A DNA stretch of 64,000 nt from Tretioscincus oriximinensis (GCA_022410635.1 JAJVDF010000194.1:1094576-1158575); one strand, 5' to 3'; shown: positions 11,252-23,197, counted from the first letter of the stretch. Translations and numbers: made by a program. The notes: generated by a model not told the origin, from the letters alone.

Positions 11252-12237
11252 CTCTGCTTTTGTGTCACTTTAAAAACAAAACAATGTGTGGTTGCAAACA
11301 TAGTTTTTCTTATAAGCTTGCCTGCATAAAAACAAAACTAGTTTTTTTTTAATTTTTGTCTAATTTTTTTGTAATTATCCTACATGCTTTGTTATCATTG
11401 TAATTATCCTGCAGCTTTGTCCCACAGTTAGGAAGTTCAATCTAGAATAAGATCTGTTGTAGGAAGAAGTAGTACAGTAAAAGTACTACTTCTTCTTTTT
11501 ACAAGTAGTACAGTAAAAAGAAAAACAAAATATATTTGGGGAAAGTGTAGCTACCATTGGGGAAAGCTACCATGAGCTTTCATGGTTAAGCCTACTTCTT
11601 CAGAGGTTGGGACAGTATTTGTAAGATATAAGGTGAAACTGACGTATTAAGAACAGGCCACAAAATACAGATTTTATATAAAGATTACTTAATTCATTAG
11701 ACCAATGTTGACAGTGATGATGGGATAATCTACAAATAATGTTTCACATTAAATTGACTGTATTAATTTGCAAACACCATATGAAAGGTATTGCCCAAAA
11801 TCCTTGAGCAACGTCTTCTCTTTGTTGTCAATCCTTCTGTTAGACCATTTTGCCGAAAAAGTTGAAACTATAATGTAACTATTTTTAAAAAACAAAATCG
11901 ACTTCCAGAACGAAGCAGTTAACTTTTTTGCTGTCACAAGAAGATACGTTATTCAGCATTGCAAAAAACATTAATATTCTTGTTTACTGATAANAAAGCC
12001 CACAGACTATTAAGCTTCATTTCCTATGTTGCTATATTGTAAATTTTCCAAATGTTTGTTTTCAGAATAGAGGGATAACTTTACAATTTCCACAATATAT
12101 GCACAAGAGGTACTTTTTAATTTCATTGTCCCCTGGGAGGGAGGGCTATCGGACTGCAATGATACTTACTTGAAGATGATTCTGCTTCATGTGGCAATGA
12201 AGCTTCCATTTTCCACCGCAAAAAAGCTCTGTTGCGC
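11252..12237. other. No gene; small local repeats
   Basis: About 1 kb. 11469-11522 holds a local repeat of 'agtagtacagtaaaa' with inverted 'tactact'. 11545-11610 ('gctttcatggttaagcctac', 'ttcttcaga') resembles part of family X. No coding exon recognised. Confidence 0.4.
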
Positions 12238-12395
12238 CGGAATATTTATTTATTTATTTACATTGTTATACCGCCCTATACCTGTAGGTCTCAGGGCAGT
12301 TAACAATAAAATCATCATTTAAAAAAAAATAAAAACAGCCTTTTCTAAAAATGGGGAGAAGACAGTAGTTTTCTAGCCAAAGGCCAGGTCTGCTT
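12238..12395. repeat. Family Z copy
   Basis: (TATT)n, then 'gttataccgccctatacct' and 'gtaggtctcagggcagttaa', then 'caataaaatcatca' and 'ctaaaaatggggagaagaca'. Same order as 7567 and 18866. Confidence 0.6.
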
Positions 12396-14399
12396 GCCAA
12401 TCCTTTCAGGAATCAGCATNAAATATTTGCAGCCTGGTTTATGCTACACCATCGTGAGAATTCAGACACTGCACAAAGACAACATTGTACCTAACAATCA
12501 GCTACTGCTAGAAAGAAAAACACAACAACAATGGTTTAGTCGTTACTTCATTAGAAACAACAGACTACACTTTCCCCCCAAGTTCTACTTGTCATGCAGA
12601 ATCATGGGGAAAAAAAGAAGTTCCTACACTGTTTTTGTTGTTAATGATCCCACTTGTACCAATTAACAATAAGGCAATAGCACAGATTATCCGTGTATAT
12701 ATACACACATATATAAAGAGCCTATTTTCTTGAACAGGGGATGAAAAACATTATAGGAGAAGCATAAAGTTATCATCTGTGATTTCTATAGCTTCCTGAG
12801 GCAAAGCTGCTAAGTTCCACCTATGAATCATGCATCCATTTTCCAGATGTTCCAGCTTGCATCGCTTATGGGGAGATTGCTTAAAGAACTTAGTAGGTCT
12901 GTTTCATGAAAACAAGGTTTAATTTTTTGCCAGAAGCTTTAGGATATTTACCCACATTCGTCTGCAAGGAAAACAGAGATTTTTTTTTAAAGTTTATGCC
13001 CTATTTGACTTCATTTACATGAATATGCCTGGAACTGATTCTTCTAGCTTTCAATAGATTTTGAAAATGAAACTTAAGCAGGTTTTCTTTCAAGTCAGGA
13101 ATTTGTAGCTGAGACAAAGTGATTCCAAAGCAAAAAAGCAGGGTTTAATTTATGGCTCACAATGACTAATTAAGAATGGAATCCTGTTGTGTAAGGTCAG
13201 AAATAAATTCCATTGTCTTCACTAGTACTTACTTCCATGACAGTGAGCCTGTGCACAGCCCTTCATAAAGATCTCCTAGGCTGTACTTGCATATCTCTTT
13301 CCAGTGTCTAAGGTAGGGTTTCTGTCTCCCTGTTTCTAGCTGAGTCTATTTGCTTTTTGTGACATCACCAGGTTACCATGGCACCCTGAAAACCTTTATC
13401 TCAACGTGTTGGAAGGATGAGAAAGTGAACTGCTGGGTAGTAATAAGTGGCAGTCATGCCTCTTTAATGTTCATTGCTAGCACCACATGATAAACATGAA
13501 TTAATGAAAAAATAAACAAAATATTGTGACATTCTCTTCCTCTATTCCAGTAGACAGCTCCTCATGTATGGTGGGCTTTTCTTCACTAGCAGACTGATGA
13601 CAGATCACTATCTGGAATATGATCACTATCTGGAATATGAATATTGTAGAAAAGGCCATAGAAAGGAAGTATGTTTCTATTCTAAAATATTTTGGAGAGT
13701 GAGTTTTCTGATCATTTTAATTAAAAAAATAATAATTTTAAAATTATACTCATTAATTTTTTCCTTTATCTTTTGAAGATTATTGTTTTCCAAGAATTTC
13801 CAGTAGAATGCCTCAGGAAACCTAAATATGCATGTGAACCATATAGAATATTGTCCTTTTTTGAGATACCAGTTTAGTGTGGATTTCCACTAATGGCTGC
13901 TTTCTCAGTACACTGTATTTTATTTAATAATTCCTCTATGATCCCATGCTTTTTATATATTAAGTTATAATCACATAGGTATTTCGCAGTGCTCAAAATG
14001 AAAATAGCTCCTGAATCTTATTTACCTCAATGATACTGCCTTGCTTGATGTAATTTATGTTCAATTTCCTTCTCTATAGAGCAAAGAAGCGTTAGCATTG
14101 TTTTTGCCTTTGAGTTAGTTGGATGGAAGGAAAAGTTTTAGAAAATATACTGTATTAGTAATTTATTTTCATTGTTTCTTATCTTTATATAGCTGCTTCT
14201 GTGATGTTGTTATTGCAATTCTTTGGTACATATAGAAATTATATTACATAGCTTCACTGTGCTTGAAGAATACAGCAGCTTCTATTACAAGAACATTTTA
14301 GCATGCCCTCAAGGTTATGGAAACTCCCATGTTTTGCGAGAATAAAGATCCAATCATTTTTGGAAAGAGGGAAGCAGAAAATTTCAGTGGACGTGATGG
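12396..14399. other. No recognised feature; one 18-bp tandem duplication
   Basis: About 2 kb, AT-rich and apparently unique. The only structure is a perfect tandem pair of 'gatcactatctggaatat' at 13603-13638. No exon-like open frame with family resemblance. Confidence 0.5.
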
Positions 14400-14707
14400 T
14401 TATTGGCTCTTCTTCCTAGATAATTCTGTATTAAGGGAATTCTATGTTATTTGCACTATGAAGTATGGGATCAAAGGCGTGATTATGAATATATGAAATT
14501 TGTGAATAATATGTGTGGAGTCCTACTACAGTTTTTAATGCAGCCTATGCTATATTTAAAGGAGACTTAATTGCTCTGAGTGGAGAATGTATAATCCAGA
14601 GTTATTTGAAGTATATCAACAGAGCTGACAATATTGCCAGGCTATTCAAGATGAAAAGAAGATGGAACAATCAATGCATAAAAGAATTTATTGNGGGTAA
14701 GCTTTAA
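14400..14707 (+). pseudogene. Possible L1 ORF2 linker remnant
   Basis: The frame opening at 14513 reads SPTTVFNAAYAIFKGDLIAL, then KYINRADNIARLFK. This recalls the segment between endonuclease and RT in L1 ORF2, where a conserved W-(D/E)-A-x-K-x-x-x-RG-x-x-I pattern occurs. Upstream (14410-14440) the translation NSVLRE also fits L1's WRLN..LL region. Only about 100 codons are visible, and the key Trp is Phe here. Chance resemblance is possible. Confidence 0.35.
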
Positions 14708-15797
14708 GCTGATTGAAGCCCTTGGTCATTTCTCCAAAACTATGCTCATGTATAAAAATCAGGGACTTTTTAATGCAAATGCATCCATATGTGTAACAAC
14801 CATATGGGTAATTAAGACTGATTACCTTCTCTTCTGAAGAAATATTTAAATGGTGTTTGTGTGGGGACCGGCAATAAAACAATTCCTGGAATGGTAGTGA
14901 CTTGTGAAAGCTACATTATGCAAATGTAAAAAGATCTAGCAGTTTTGCACCATGCTCAGAACAGTCATAATACTGGAATCTTAACTGAATTAATGTAAGA
15001 AGTCTTAGTCCCTTTATACACTTGCCTTGCTAAGTCTGGATNGGTAAATCTGGGTTTAATTAAAGCAGCATACATCTTCATTATGCAAACTGAGAAGCAT
15101 TAGAACAGAGACANCGCATGTTAAGGTGTAGATTTGATGTAGCGCTGATGAATATTGGGTACTACTATTTCAGATGAGAGGCTTTTTAGCAGTGATCTGA
15201 ACCAGATTATCACTAATCCCATAAACATAATATGGATTACGGAGTTCCTTAAACCATATTATAGGTAGGCTTTTAACCTCCCTACTCATTTGCTTTTTGC
15301 TCTTCATAATTATTTACAATGATGAAGTGGAAATGCTTTCCACCTTCCCTGCTTTTAGGTTTCCATCGCAGTCTTGTCATCCGTTGATGTTCCTCTGCTC
15401 TGCCATTGCCCTGGGAACTATTTCTTAAACAGATGTTTGGAGATGCATTTTCTTTTCACATCCCATTTCATCTTGGTGATCGTATTTTTGCATTATTTGT
15501 GAGAAGACTAAATATAAGCTTAAAGCATATGCTCATTATGCTTGATTTGTTTTCTCCTAAATCATTTTCAGAAGGATGTTCCAAATATGCTGCTACCTCA
15601 AGGTTCCTTTAATTCAAAAGGTCTATTGAGTTAACTACTTTCCTGAAGATAAATAAGACTCGGCTTGACTCCTTATTCCTAAACACAGGCATGCCAGGGT
15701 GAGAAAACGATTGGATCTATGTTTTTAAATTGGCCTTTAAATATGCTTTGTCTTTTGCTGTGACCTGTCTGAGCCAGTCTGGGGTAGCGCCAAATTG
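14708..15797. other. No recognised feature
   Basis: About 1.1 kb, AT-rich. 15275-15390 has a faint family Y flavour ('cctccctactcatttgc') but is not assignable. Confidence 0.45.
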
Positions 15798-16046
15798 TGA
15801 GCCAGTGCAGTGTAGTGGTTAGAGTGTCAGACTCTTGTCTCCCACTTCATTTCTATACTTCTTCACAAAAGCCAGCTGGGTGACCTTGGGCTAATCACAG
15901 TTCTTCAGGGTTCTCTCAGTCCCACAGTCTTCATTGTGGGGCTGGTGTCTGTTGTGAAGAGCAGAAGATCATGTAAGCTGCTTTGATTCCCTTGGAGTTG
16001 AGAAAAGTAGTGTATAAAACACAACTTTTTCCTCTCACCCCCCTCC
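15798..16046 (+). mobile_element. tRNA-derived SINE-B (squamate type)
   Basis: The head 'gagccagtgcagtgtagtgg' plus 'ttagagtgtcagactc' is a tRNA-like promoter region. The body contains 'agctgggtgaccttgggcta' and 'atcacagttct', and the tail has 'gtaagctgctttgattccc'. This order is typical of the SINE abundant in lizards and snakes. A degraded single copy; Pol III transcription is by family analogy. Confidence 0.8.
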
Positions 16047-16645
16047 TCCTTTTTCTTCTTCTGCCATGGATGTTCATGTGGAGAACAGGATATTAATCTT
16101 TAAATAAAAAAAATTATACATCCGAAAGTTGTAGGCAAGTACAGCACAGTGCATAAAAAGGCATGTCCCTTCTTTTATGAAAAAGGTGTTCTCATTACGC
16201 TAAGGAAAATGAAATACAACATTATCACCAGTGTGCAACAGGTTCATGCACCTTATTAAGTGAAGATTCCACATCCTCCTGATTCATTTTTAGCAGCAGA
16301 ATGGCATTATGCAGATACAACTCTATGTATGACACTTAATTTGAACAATTATGTAAAATTATGCAATTATGCAAAATCTCTGTGCCCAAACACACTGTGT
16401 TGGTATCTGGGTCCCACATTAGTGTCATTGGTAAGATCTCCGTGCCTAAATACTACTGTGAAAGCGTCTGGGACCCATTTTAGGAATCCATAGGGAAGAG
16501 ACTAAAAGAGGTAGCAAGGAAGTTAGTAGCAGTAAGTGGGCATAAAAAAAGCTTTTCTCCCTCTGATACAGAGACAGGCACAAACCATGTTTGTTGTGTC
16601 TATTCTGCAGAGATGGTAAATGTGATTCCATCTCAGAAAGGATTG
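16047..16645. other. No recognised feature
   Basis: About 600 bp. A 77-codon frame at 16260-16493 has no recognisable family. Confidence 0.45.
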
Positions 16646-16785
16646 TATTTATTTATTTATTTGAATTTCTATACCGCTTTATACCCGAAGGTCTCAGGAT
16701 GGTTCCCAGCAAAAAAAAACACTACTTGAAAGTAGAGAAGGGAGAACTATTTTTTTTTCAACCAAAGGACAGGTTGAATGTGTAA
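16646..16785. repeat. Family Z fragment
   Basis: (TTTAT)n, then 'tctataccgctttataccc', 'gaaggtctcaggatggttcc', then 'agaagggagaactatttt' and 'caaaggacaggt', matching the order of the other Z copies. Confidence 0.55.
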
Positions 16786-17621
16786 TTTCAGTTCCAGCCT
16801 TTTCTATTTGTATAAACATTTTATGCGGAAAAAAGCATAGGGCACATCTGGAAAGGTTATAAATAGATAATGGATATAGAAAATAAAGCTGTATAATGGA
16901 GTTACGGATTGAGAGATCTTGGCACCTTTGAAACAAGAGAGGAAATGAGACAGACTAGCTGGCCAAATACTGTGTTTAGTAGTCCATGTTTAGGAAAATG
17001 GCTTTGACATTCAAATTGCATTGAATGTTGAAATGAATTCTTAAATGTGAACACACAAGACTGATCATTGCCACAGTATGTATTTTTAATCTAAAGCCAA
17101 TCACCCTTCTTTTAATTTAGTGTTGATGACTCTATGCTTTCCACAGAACATCATGGCTTTCTTATAATAAGAAGTCTGGACTTAATNGTTACATTTCCCA
17201 GGTTGTTCAGAGGCAGAATTTCTATGAAGAAATGCAAGAAAACTAATGATGTTTGAACCTCAGAAAAGTAGTTAATGAACTTATTCACCTTGAGCAAAAT
17301 GAATGGAACTTTAGAAAGTTCAGACTAGTTCAGGTGTCGTTGACATTTTATGTTGCAATATTCATAGATGATGAATGCTTTTGGTAACAAAATCAGTATC
17401 GGTCAATATCTATTTAGGTGTTTAATGCAGTAAATAACAAAAACAAAGCTGAATGAGCATTTTATGTTTATTATTTTAAAATCTTATCATTTATCCAAAG
17501 CAGTTGGAAGGGTTAACACCTTGAGACATGGTTTGGCCTTATATGCAACTGAGATTCATTACTAAACAGAGTTTTCGATTTAGGTCCCCTTACTTTATTT
17601 CATATTGTGTTACAGGCCATA
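16786..17621. other. No recognised feature
   Basis: About 840 bp of AT-rich, apparently unique DNA. Confidence 0.45.
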
Positions 17622-17699
17622 TACTGCTCAAAACAATTAAGGGAACACGTTAACAAAACAGTGTAACACTAAGTGTTCCCTTGATTGTTTTGAGCTGTA
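17622..17699. mobile_element. Palindromic mariner-type MITE, copy 1
   Basis: A 78-bp near-perfect inverted repeat starting TACTGCTCAAAACAATTAAG and ending in its complement (CTTGATTGTTTTGAGCTGTA) with a short centre. It begins with TA and ends with TA, as expected for Tc1/mariner target duplication. Two further copies lie at 21116 and 50506. Confidence 0.75.
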
Positions 17700-18865
17700 T
17701 ATATTTAATATCAAATCTTTATTTTGATTCTTGACCAGAAAACAAATATAAGCAGCAAAATAAATACCAAATTAAACAATACAAGAGTCCAAGTTGCTTC
17801 CTAGTTTTAATAGTGCTTTTATCAATAAGTTATCATCAAAAAAGAAAAAAAACAGAGCTATGAAAGGTATTAGATTTATCAGTGCTAGAATACACCTGTG
17901 TATTCTTTTAAAAATGGAGGCAGCTTCGTATGAAATGTTAGAAAAGAATCAATTGCTACTGAAATAGATGCCTCTTTGTTTCCATTTTAAAGAAGTATTA
18001 TTTCCAGTGCAATTGTGGTGCCTTTGTTGAAGGCAGCAATATTGGACAGTCAAGAAATTGTTCTTCAATCAATGATACTTTTTATTCTATGACTGAAATG
18101 AATGAGCCTATTATATACTTATACTTAATGAGGACTGTATTTTGTGAGAACAAGGGTGTGTGAATAGCTAGCACCTGAATGACTGACTTAATATAGATAG
18201 AAAACAACAAGAGGCTAGGATGAAAACCTGTTTCATTCTGGTGACAGGAATCTGATTCAACGGATAACAGTGGACAGTAACAGACCTTCAAAAAGTTTTC
18301 TNGTGTAATTTGCATATTGCCAACTATAACTGATGACTGTTTGTGGAAGCTTCTAATTTTTTCAGAAGGCTTTCTTGAAGATTAAGTTAAAAAGAGGTTT
18401 AAGCTCAATAAAAGTGGTAGTGCTATCTGCATATAGTACTATCTTTAAAAGTAAGATAATGAATAATTTAATATGGATTTAGTATGCTGAATTTTATATC
18501 ATAGAAGAACAATACAGAAAACTTAACAAATTTAATGATAGCACCTTTAAAGACTTCTGTATTAAGCTAATTGAGTGATAACCAACAGAGTGTAATAATC
18601 TTAGCAGGGGATCTCAGTATAGGATCCTGCTTTCTTTTTCTTATATCCACATTTTAACAGAATAACATTTATACAGAATAATGGTGATATTCTCTTCCGG
18701 CAACCCAAAGATCCTGGTGTCAATTTGACATATTTTCCTCTTGCTAACTGTACAATTCATTTGGAACCTTTAACACTGAATGGTGCAAGAGAAAGTGACA
18801 ACATTGTCTGGATTCCCAATACAAAAAACCAAGAAACAACAACAAATGGTTGGGAGAAAAGTGAG
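17700..18865. other. No recognised feature
   Basis: About 1.2 kb, AT-rich. No exon, RNA gene or known repeat seen. Confidence 0.45.
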
Positions 18866-19010
18866 TGAATAATAGTTAATAATAAAACNCAAGTTAACAT
18901 ATTAAAACAGCCACATCTAAAAAGTAGGGAAGGGAGAGTAGTTTTTCAGCCCAAAAACAGACTAAAGTGGTGCGTCTTCAAGCATTTTCTGAATATGCAC
19001 AGAGATGGTG
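18866..19010. repeat. Family Z copy (uninterrupted centre)
   Basis: Contains 'agttaacatattaaaacagc', 'cacatctaaaaagtagggaa', 'gagagtagtttttcagccc'. This shows the unbroken arrangement that is split by a SINE at 7656-7958. Confidence 0.5.
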
Positions 19011-19859
19011 ACTGATGGATATCACATTTATCATTGGGGGTGCCTCTGGGTTTGCTGGGAGCCAGAAGACTCAAGGACTGTCCACCTCTCCAGCCAAGAA
19101 AGAGTCAGATTGGGCAACTGAATCTATCCANTCAGGTGCCAGGAAAGAATGAGAGGATTAATGACTAGAAACAGCCACACCTCTNTGCACTCTCACCTAC
19201 TGACTATTGGCCAGGGGAGGTCTACACTTCCATCCTGTCCCCTCGGAAATGGGGTGATCACATAATGAAGCTTGGCTTAGCTGCCAGTGAAGACAGTGCT
19301 GAGTAAATGTAAATGGCATTTTTCAGCTCTTGCTTCTGTGTTGCTATCAGGTCAATGTATGGCCACTCCATTTCCCATATGGAATAAACATAAAAGGAGT
19401 GCGGCCAGTGCCAAGTGAATTCATTTTCACTACCGTTTTTTTTTTCTGAAGTGAGGACAGGGCTCTTGAGAAGTATGCTTCTGGTCTGCCCAAGACAGAA
19501 CTTTAGAGTACTTTGTGGTCTCCATACATTTTTTGAGAGGTGGTGAAGTTATCTGTTGAGCCAAAATATTGATAGCAATCACTTTCCACATCTTGCTCCA
19601 CTTCAAAGTGAACTTTTTTTTATCACTTTAGATGTTTGGATAAAGGAGACAAGATGACAATCAAGATCTTAATTTTGATCTAGCTCTTTTATCACATAAA
19701 TCTATCAACTCAACATAGCTTTTTGATTTATATAAATAATTATTAGTTTCAAACACTTTTTTGTGAATCTAGTAATAAACGTAAAATTCTTTTGAGTACT
19801 GCATCCAAGGCAAAGTTGCCAGGTACCATTTTCTCACCAAAGAATATAATTCCGGGATG
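19011..19859. other. No recognised feature
   Basis: About 850 bp. Possibly a decayed continuation of the Z repeat in its first 200 bp. The rest is unassigned. Confidence 0.4.
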
Positions 19860-20667
19860 CAAAGTGGGTTCCTAGTCTGAGTGCTTTACCAGGTGAAAAA
19901 GGATTTTCACCTGGCAAATTCCATGTTGGGGATAATTAGGAAAGGAATCGAAAACAAGTCAGCAAATGTTGTTTTGCCTCTTTATAAATCTGTGGTGAGG
20001 CCACATTTGGAATACTGTGCTCAATTCTGGTCACCACATCTGAAGAGGGATATTTTGGAACTGGAGAAGGTGCAGAAAAGGGCAACAAAAATGATCAAGG
20101 GTCTGGAGCACCTCCCTTATGAAGCAAGGCTGCAACGTCTGGGCCTCTTCAGCCTCGAAAGGCGACTTTTGAGAGGTGATCTGATTGAAGTGTACAAAAT
20201 CATGCATTGAATGGACAGGGTGAATAGAGAAAAAAATGTTTTCTCTTATCACACAACACAAGGACTAGAGGGCACTCCTTAAAACTGTTGGGTAGAAAAG
20301 TGAGAACAGACAAAGGAAAGTATTTTTTCACCCAGAGGGTCATTGGCCTGTGGAATTTACGTCCTGAATAGGTAGTGGTAGCTAACAGCTTGGATAGTTT
20401 CAAGACAGGACTAGACAGGTTTATGGACACCAAGGGTATAGATGGATATTAGGATGGATGTCTGGATGTTGCCTCCGGGATGGAACAACAGGCAAGACTC
20501 CTGAAATACCATTTGCAGGGAGTCATGAACAGGAGCATATTTTGCTTTCCTCTGTTCGGACTGCCCAGGTGCATCTGGTGGGCCTCTGTGTGACACAGAA
20601 TGCTGGACTTGATGGGCTGTGGCCTGATCCAGTATGGCTCTTCTTATGTTTTTATGTTTTTATGTAG
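19860..20667 (+). mobile_element. CR1/L3-type LINE, 3' end with RT C-terminus and 3' UTR
   Basis: Plus-strand 5'-truncated LINE. A 109-codon frame (19881-20210) is followed by about 450 bp of 3' UTR: 'gcctgtggaatttacgtcc', 'caagacaggactagacaggt', 'ggatgttgcctccgggatgg', 'ctgcccaggtgcatctggtg', 'gacttgatgggctgtggcct'. It ends in 'cttcttatgtttttatg' repeats, the terminal signature of this CR1 branch. Related 3' ends occur on the minus strand at 55818-56098 and 48156-48440. Confidence 0.85.
19881..20210 (+). pseudogene. CR1/L3 ORF2 C-terminal fragment
   Basis: This is the region just after the RT catalytic core of CR1 ORF2. Visible landmarks are ANSMLGIIRKGIENKSA, then LPLYKSVVRPHLEYCAQFWS, then LEKVQKRATKMIKGL and LQRLGLFSLERRLLRGDLIE, all in the order seen in CR1-clade proteins. 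The upstream part (endonuclease, YADD motif) is missing through 5' truncation. The frame ends with KIMH followed by TGA, slightly before the family's usual stop. Not functional. Confidence 0.85.
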
Positions 20668-21115
20668 GATTGCAAAAAGAAATCCCAAAAAAACAAAAAA
20701 GCATGATGTTTCAAAGAATGTGGTAAAGTCAAAGAAGCAATTAGAACTAATGATTCAGCCACTTTTTGGAAACTTGTTGTCAGCAAACTCAGATAATCAA
20801 TCCTTGTATTGAGTTTCACAGTCTCAGTTGCTGTTGGGGAAATTTAGTTTCAAAAGCAATACAACTCCGAAGTTAATGAGAACTCCAATACACACTATTT
20901 GCCTTCAAATATGCCAGAATGGTCCCTTGTCTCAGTCTCTGAAATAAAAAGTCTAATGGATTTGATGGAATCTGGAAAGGCTACAGGGTGATTTTATTTC
21001 TTCTGACCTGATAAAGTACAGAATTGAATGGCAAGTTCCTCCATTAGCATCTATATTATCTTGCATTGATAAAGATTGGAGATAGCCAATCGTAGCTCTG
21101 ATTTGCAAGTATATA
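20668..21115. other. No recognised feature
   Basis: About 450 bp of AT-rich sequence without recognisable elements. Confidence 0.45.
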
Positions 21116-21193
21116 TACTGCTCAAAACAATTAAGGGAACACTTTAACATAACATGTTATGTTAAAGTGTTCCCTTAATTGTTTTGAGCAGTA
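21116..21193. mobile_element. Palindromic mariner-type MITE, copy 2 (perfect palindrome)
   Basis: A 78-bp perfect inverted repeat: 38-bp arms starting TACTGCTCAAAACAATTAAG around a central AT. Ends are TA. It has no coding capacity beyond the apparent frames created by the palindrome on both strands. Perfect arms imply either a recent insertion or arm-to-arm correction. Confidence 0.8.
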
Positions 21194-21469
21194 TATCTTA
21201 GAACTGGCAAGAAACAGAAGTTTCAATGTGATAAAGTTAAAGTGTGAGAGAGATTTTTCAGTTTGGAAATTAGCTTCTTGGCAAACACTTAATTCTGGGT
21301 TTAGAATTTATGGCCTTTTTCATACGTTAACTAGGAATAGTCTGAGCAATTAGCAGGAATGGAAGATTCACATTGCTAATTGCTTCATTAATCCTCAGTC
21401 ATTTCAAAAGCATTCTTAAAATTACCTTGCATGGATTGTTTTTAAGTAGTCCATTATCACTCCTGTATT
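21194..21469. other. No recognised feature
   Basis: Short unassigned spacer between the palindromic MITE and the hAT element. Confidence 0.4.
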
Positions 21470-21477
21470 GTATAAAT

Positions 21478-23188
21478 CAGTGTGCTCCAACCTTTTTGTA
21501 CCCAAGGGCCAATCAAACATCATTGCAGAGTGTGAGGGACAGAGTGACATCACTACCTGTCCCGCCCCAGAAGTAACATCACTTCCTTGGTGGGGCAGGA
21601 AGTGACATCACTTCCTGTCCTGCCCCGGAAGTGATGTTACTTCTGGGGTGGGGCAGGAAGTGATTTCACTCTGGCCCACACACTCCTGATGTCATTTTCT
21701 GTTCCGCCCCACAACAGGAAGTGATGTCACTGAGTGCCATTCCCTGAAGCAGATTCTGGAAGTGACATCATTTGTGGTGTCACTTTAGTCCGGGTCACCA
21801 TTTCCAGAAATGACATCACAAATGCTTTTACTTCTGGCCCCAGTATATTCCCTGAGTGATTTCTGATAAAATGTATAAAATTCTAATGCAGCTCCCAACC
21901 CAATGAATACAAAACACGTAAATGTGAAAGTCAAAAATTTATTCAGTCCCTGTTCACATAACACCTAAAGAAGGAAAGAGAAAGGACAGAAAGAAAAAGA
22001 AGAAAGGGAAGAAGGAATAGCCATAGAAATTAAAACCACATTAGGAGTAAAATAAATAAAAACTAGGCTAATAATTTTGTTATTCACTCTAAACAAACCA
22101 CAAATGAAATCTAGAACTCAACCTACATTAGCAGTGACGTTTTTATATATATAAAAGACAAATGCTCAGCAGAAACCATTTTAAAAATGCAGATTAAGCC
22201 AGATTAAATGGGGAAATATGAAGCAAGGAGGGAAGGAAGGCCCGATGGGGAGGTAAAGAGAGAAAGAAAAAAAGAAGGAATGGGGAAGGAGAAAAAAGGA
22301 AAAGGAGGATAGAAATAAAGAAGGAGAGAAAGAGAAAGAACAGAAAGGATAGAAAGAAAAAGAAATGAAGGTAACTTACCTCGTGGCCTCCCCTCGGACT
22401 GCAGCCCAGCTTCTGCCCCTGGCTCTGTCGGCAGAAGCTTTCATGTTTTGCTGCCCTGGACAGCAGCTGCAGCAGGAAACCCCAGCAGGAAGCTTCTTCT
22501 TCTGGGGCCTCCTACAGCTGCANCCCAGGGCAGCAAAATGTGGAGGCTACTGCCACCAGAACCTGGCACTGCTCAGGTGCTGGCGAGTGGGGTGGTGGGG
22601 GCCTGGTGGGGCACCTGGTTGGTGCCACGCCGGGTGGCCGGCAGGGCCAGAGACCAGTGGATGGCACAGAGGGGCAGCGGAGGCCAGTGGGTGGTGAGGT
22701 GGGGGCCTGGTGGGTGATGCGGCAGGTGGGTGACGTGGTGGGTGGATGGTGTGGCGGACAGCAGGTGGCTCGGTGGGGACCTCATGGGTGCCATGGTGGG
22801 TGATTCAGTGGATGGGTTGTGCGGCGAAGGCCAACAGGTGGCCCAGTGGGGGCCTGGTGGGAGGTGCAGTGGGGGCTCAGCAGAGACCAGCAGGTGGTGA
22901 GGTGGGGGCTTGGCAGGTGACACGACGAGGACCCAGCAGACGGCGGTGGCACTTCTTATGGCGGCAGCACGGCAGTGAGCAGGGGCAGGGTAGAAATTTA
23001 AATTTGCCGCCCGCCCGCTGCCTTTATTAACAGCCAGCCACCTGCTGCCCCTGCTCTAAATCCAGCCCTGCACACGCCCTCAGGGACCCCCCTTCTGAGT
23101 GCTCAGTGGCTGCCTCACCCCTTCGTAGGCCACAAAAATGGCTTGGCAGCCCGCATGTGGCCCGCAGGCTACAGGTTGGACCATGCTG
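21478..23188. mobile_element. Large non-autonomous hAT-like element with perfect 8-bp target duplication
   Basis: The 1711-bp element starts CAGTGTGCTCCAACC and ends with the complement of CAGCATGGTCCAACC (12 of 15 inverted matches). It is flanked by identical GTATAAAT on both sides (21470-21477 and 23189-23196). Ends beginning CAG plus an 8-bp duplication are the hAT hallmark. The first and last 60 bp ('acccaagggccaatca', 'gcatgtggcccgcaggc') resemble the common amniote hAT MITE ends. The interior has CRE-like repeats (21520-21840), a GA-rich purine tract (about 22225-22365) and a G-rich, GGTGGG-type tract (22560-22960). I see no transposase; the overlapping GC-rich open frames lack any family likeness. 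Confidence 0.8.
21520..21840. repeat. Cluster of TGACATCA-type inverted repeats
   Basis: Repeated variants of 'gaagtgacatcacttcctg' in both orientations, alternating with 'ccgcccc' and 'ggggtggggcagg' words. The core TGACATCA is close to CREB/ATF sites, but no function is shown. Internal to the hAT-like element. Confidence 0.6.
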
Positions 23189-23197
23189 GTATAAATT

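Noticed and set aside
20953..21353. Two 64-65 codon frames beginning with the identical MLKCSLNCFEQYI
   Set aside because: The shared N-terminus is the 78-bp palindrome read on both strands, not a gene pair.
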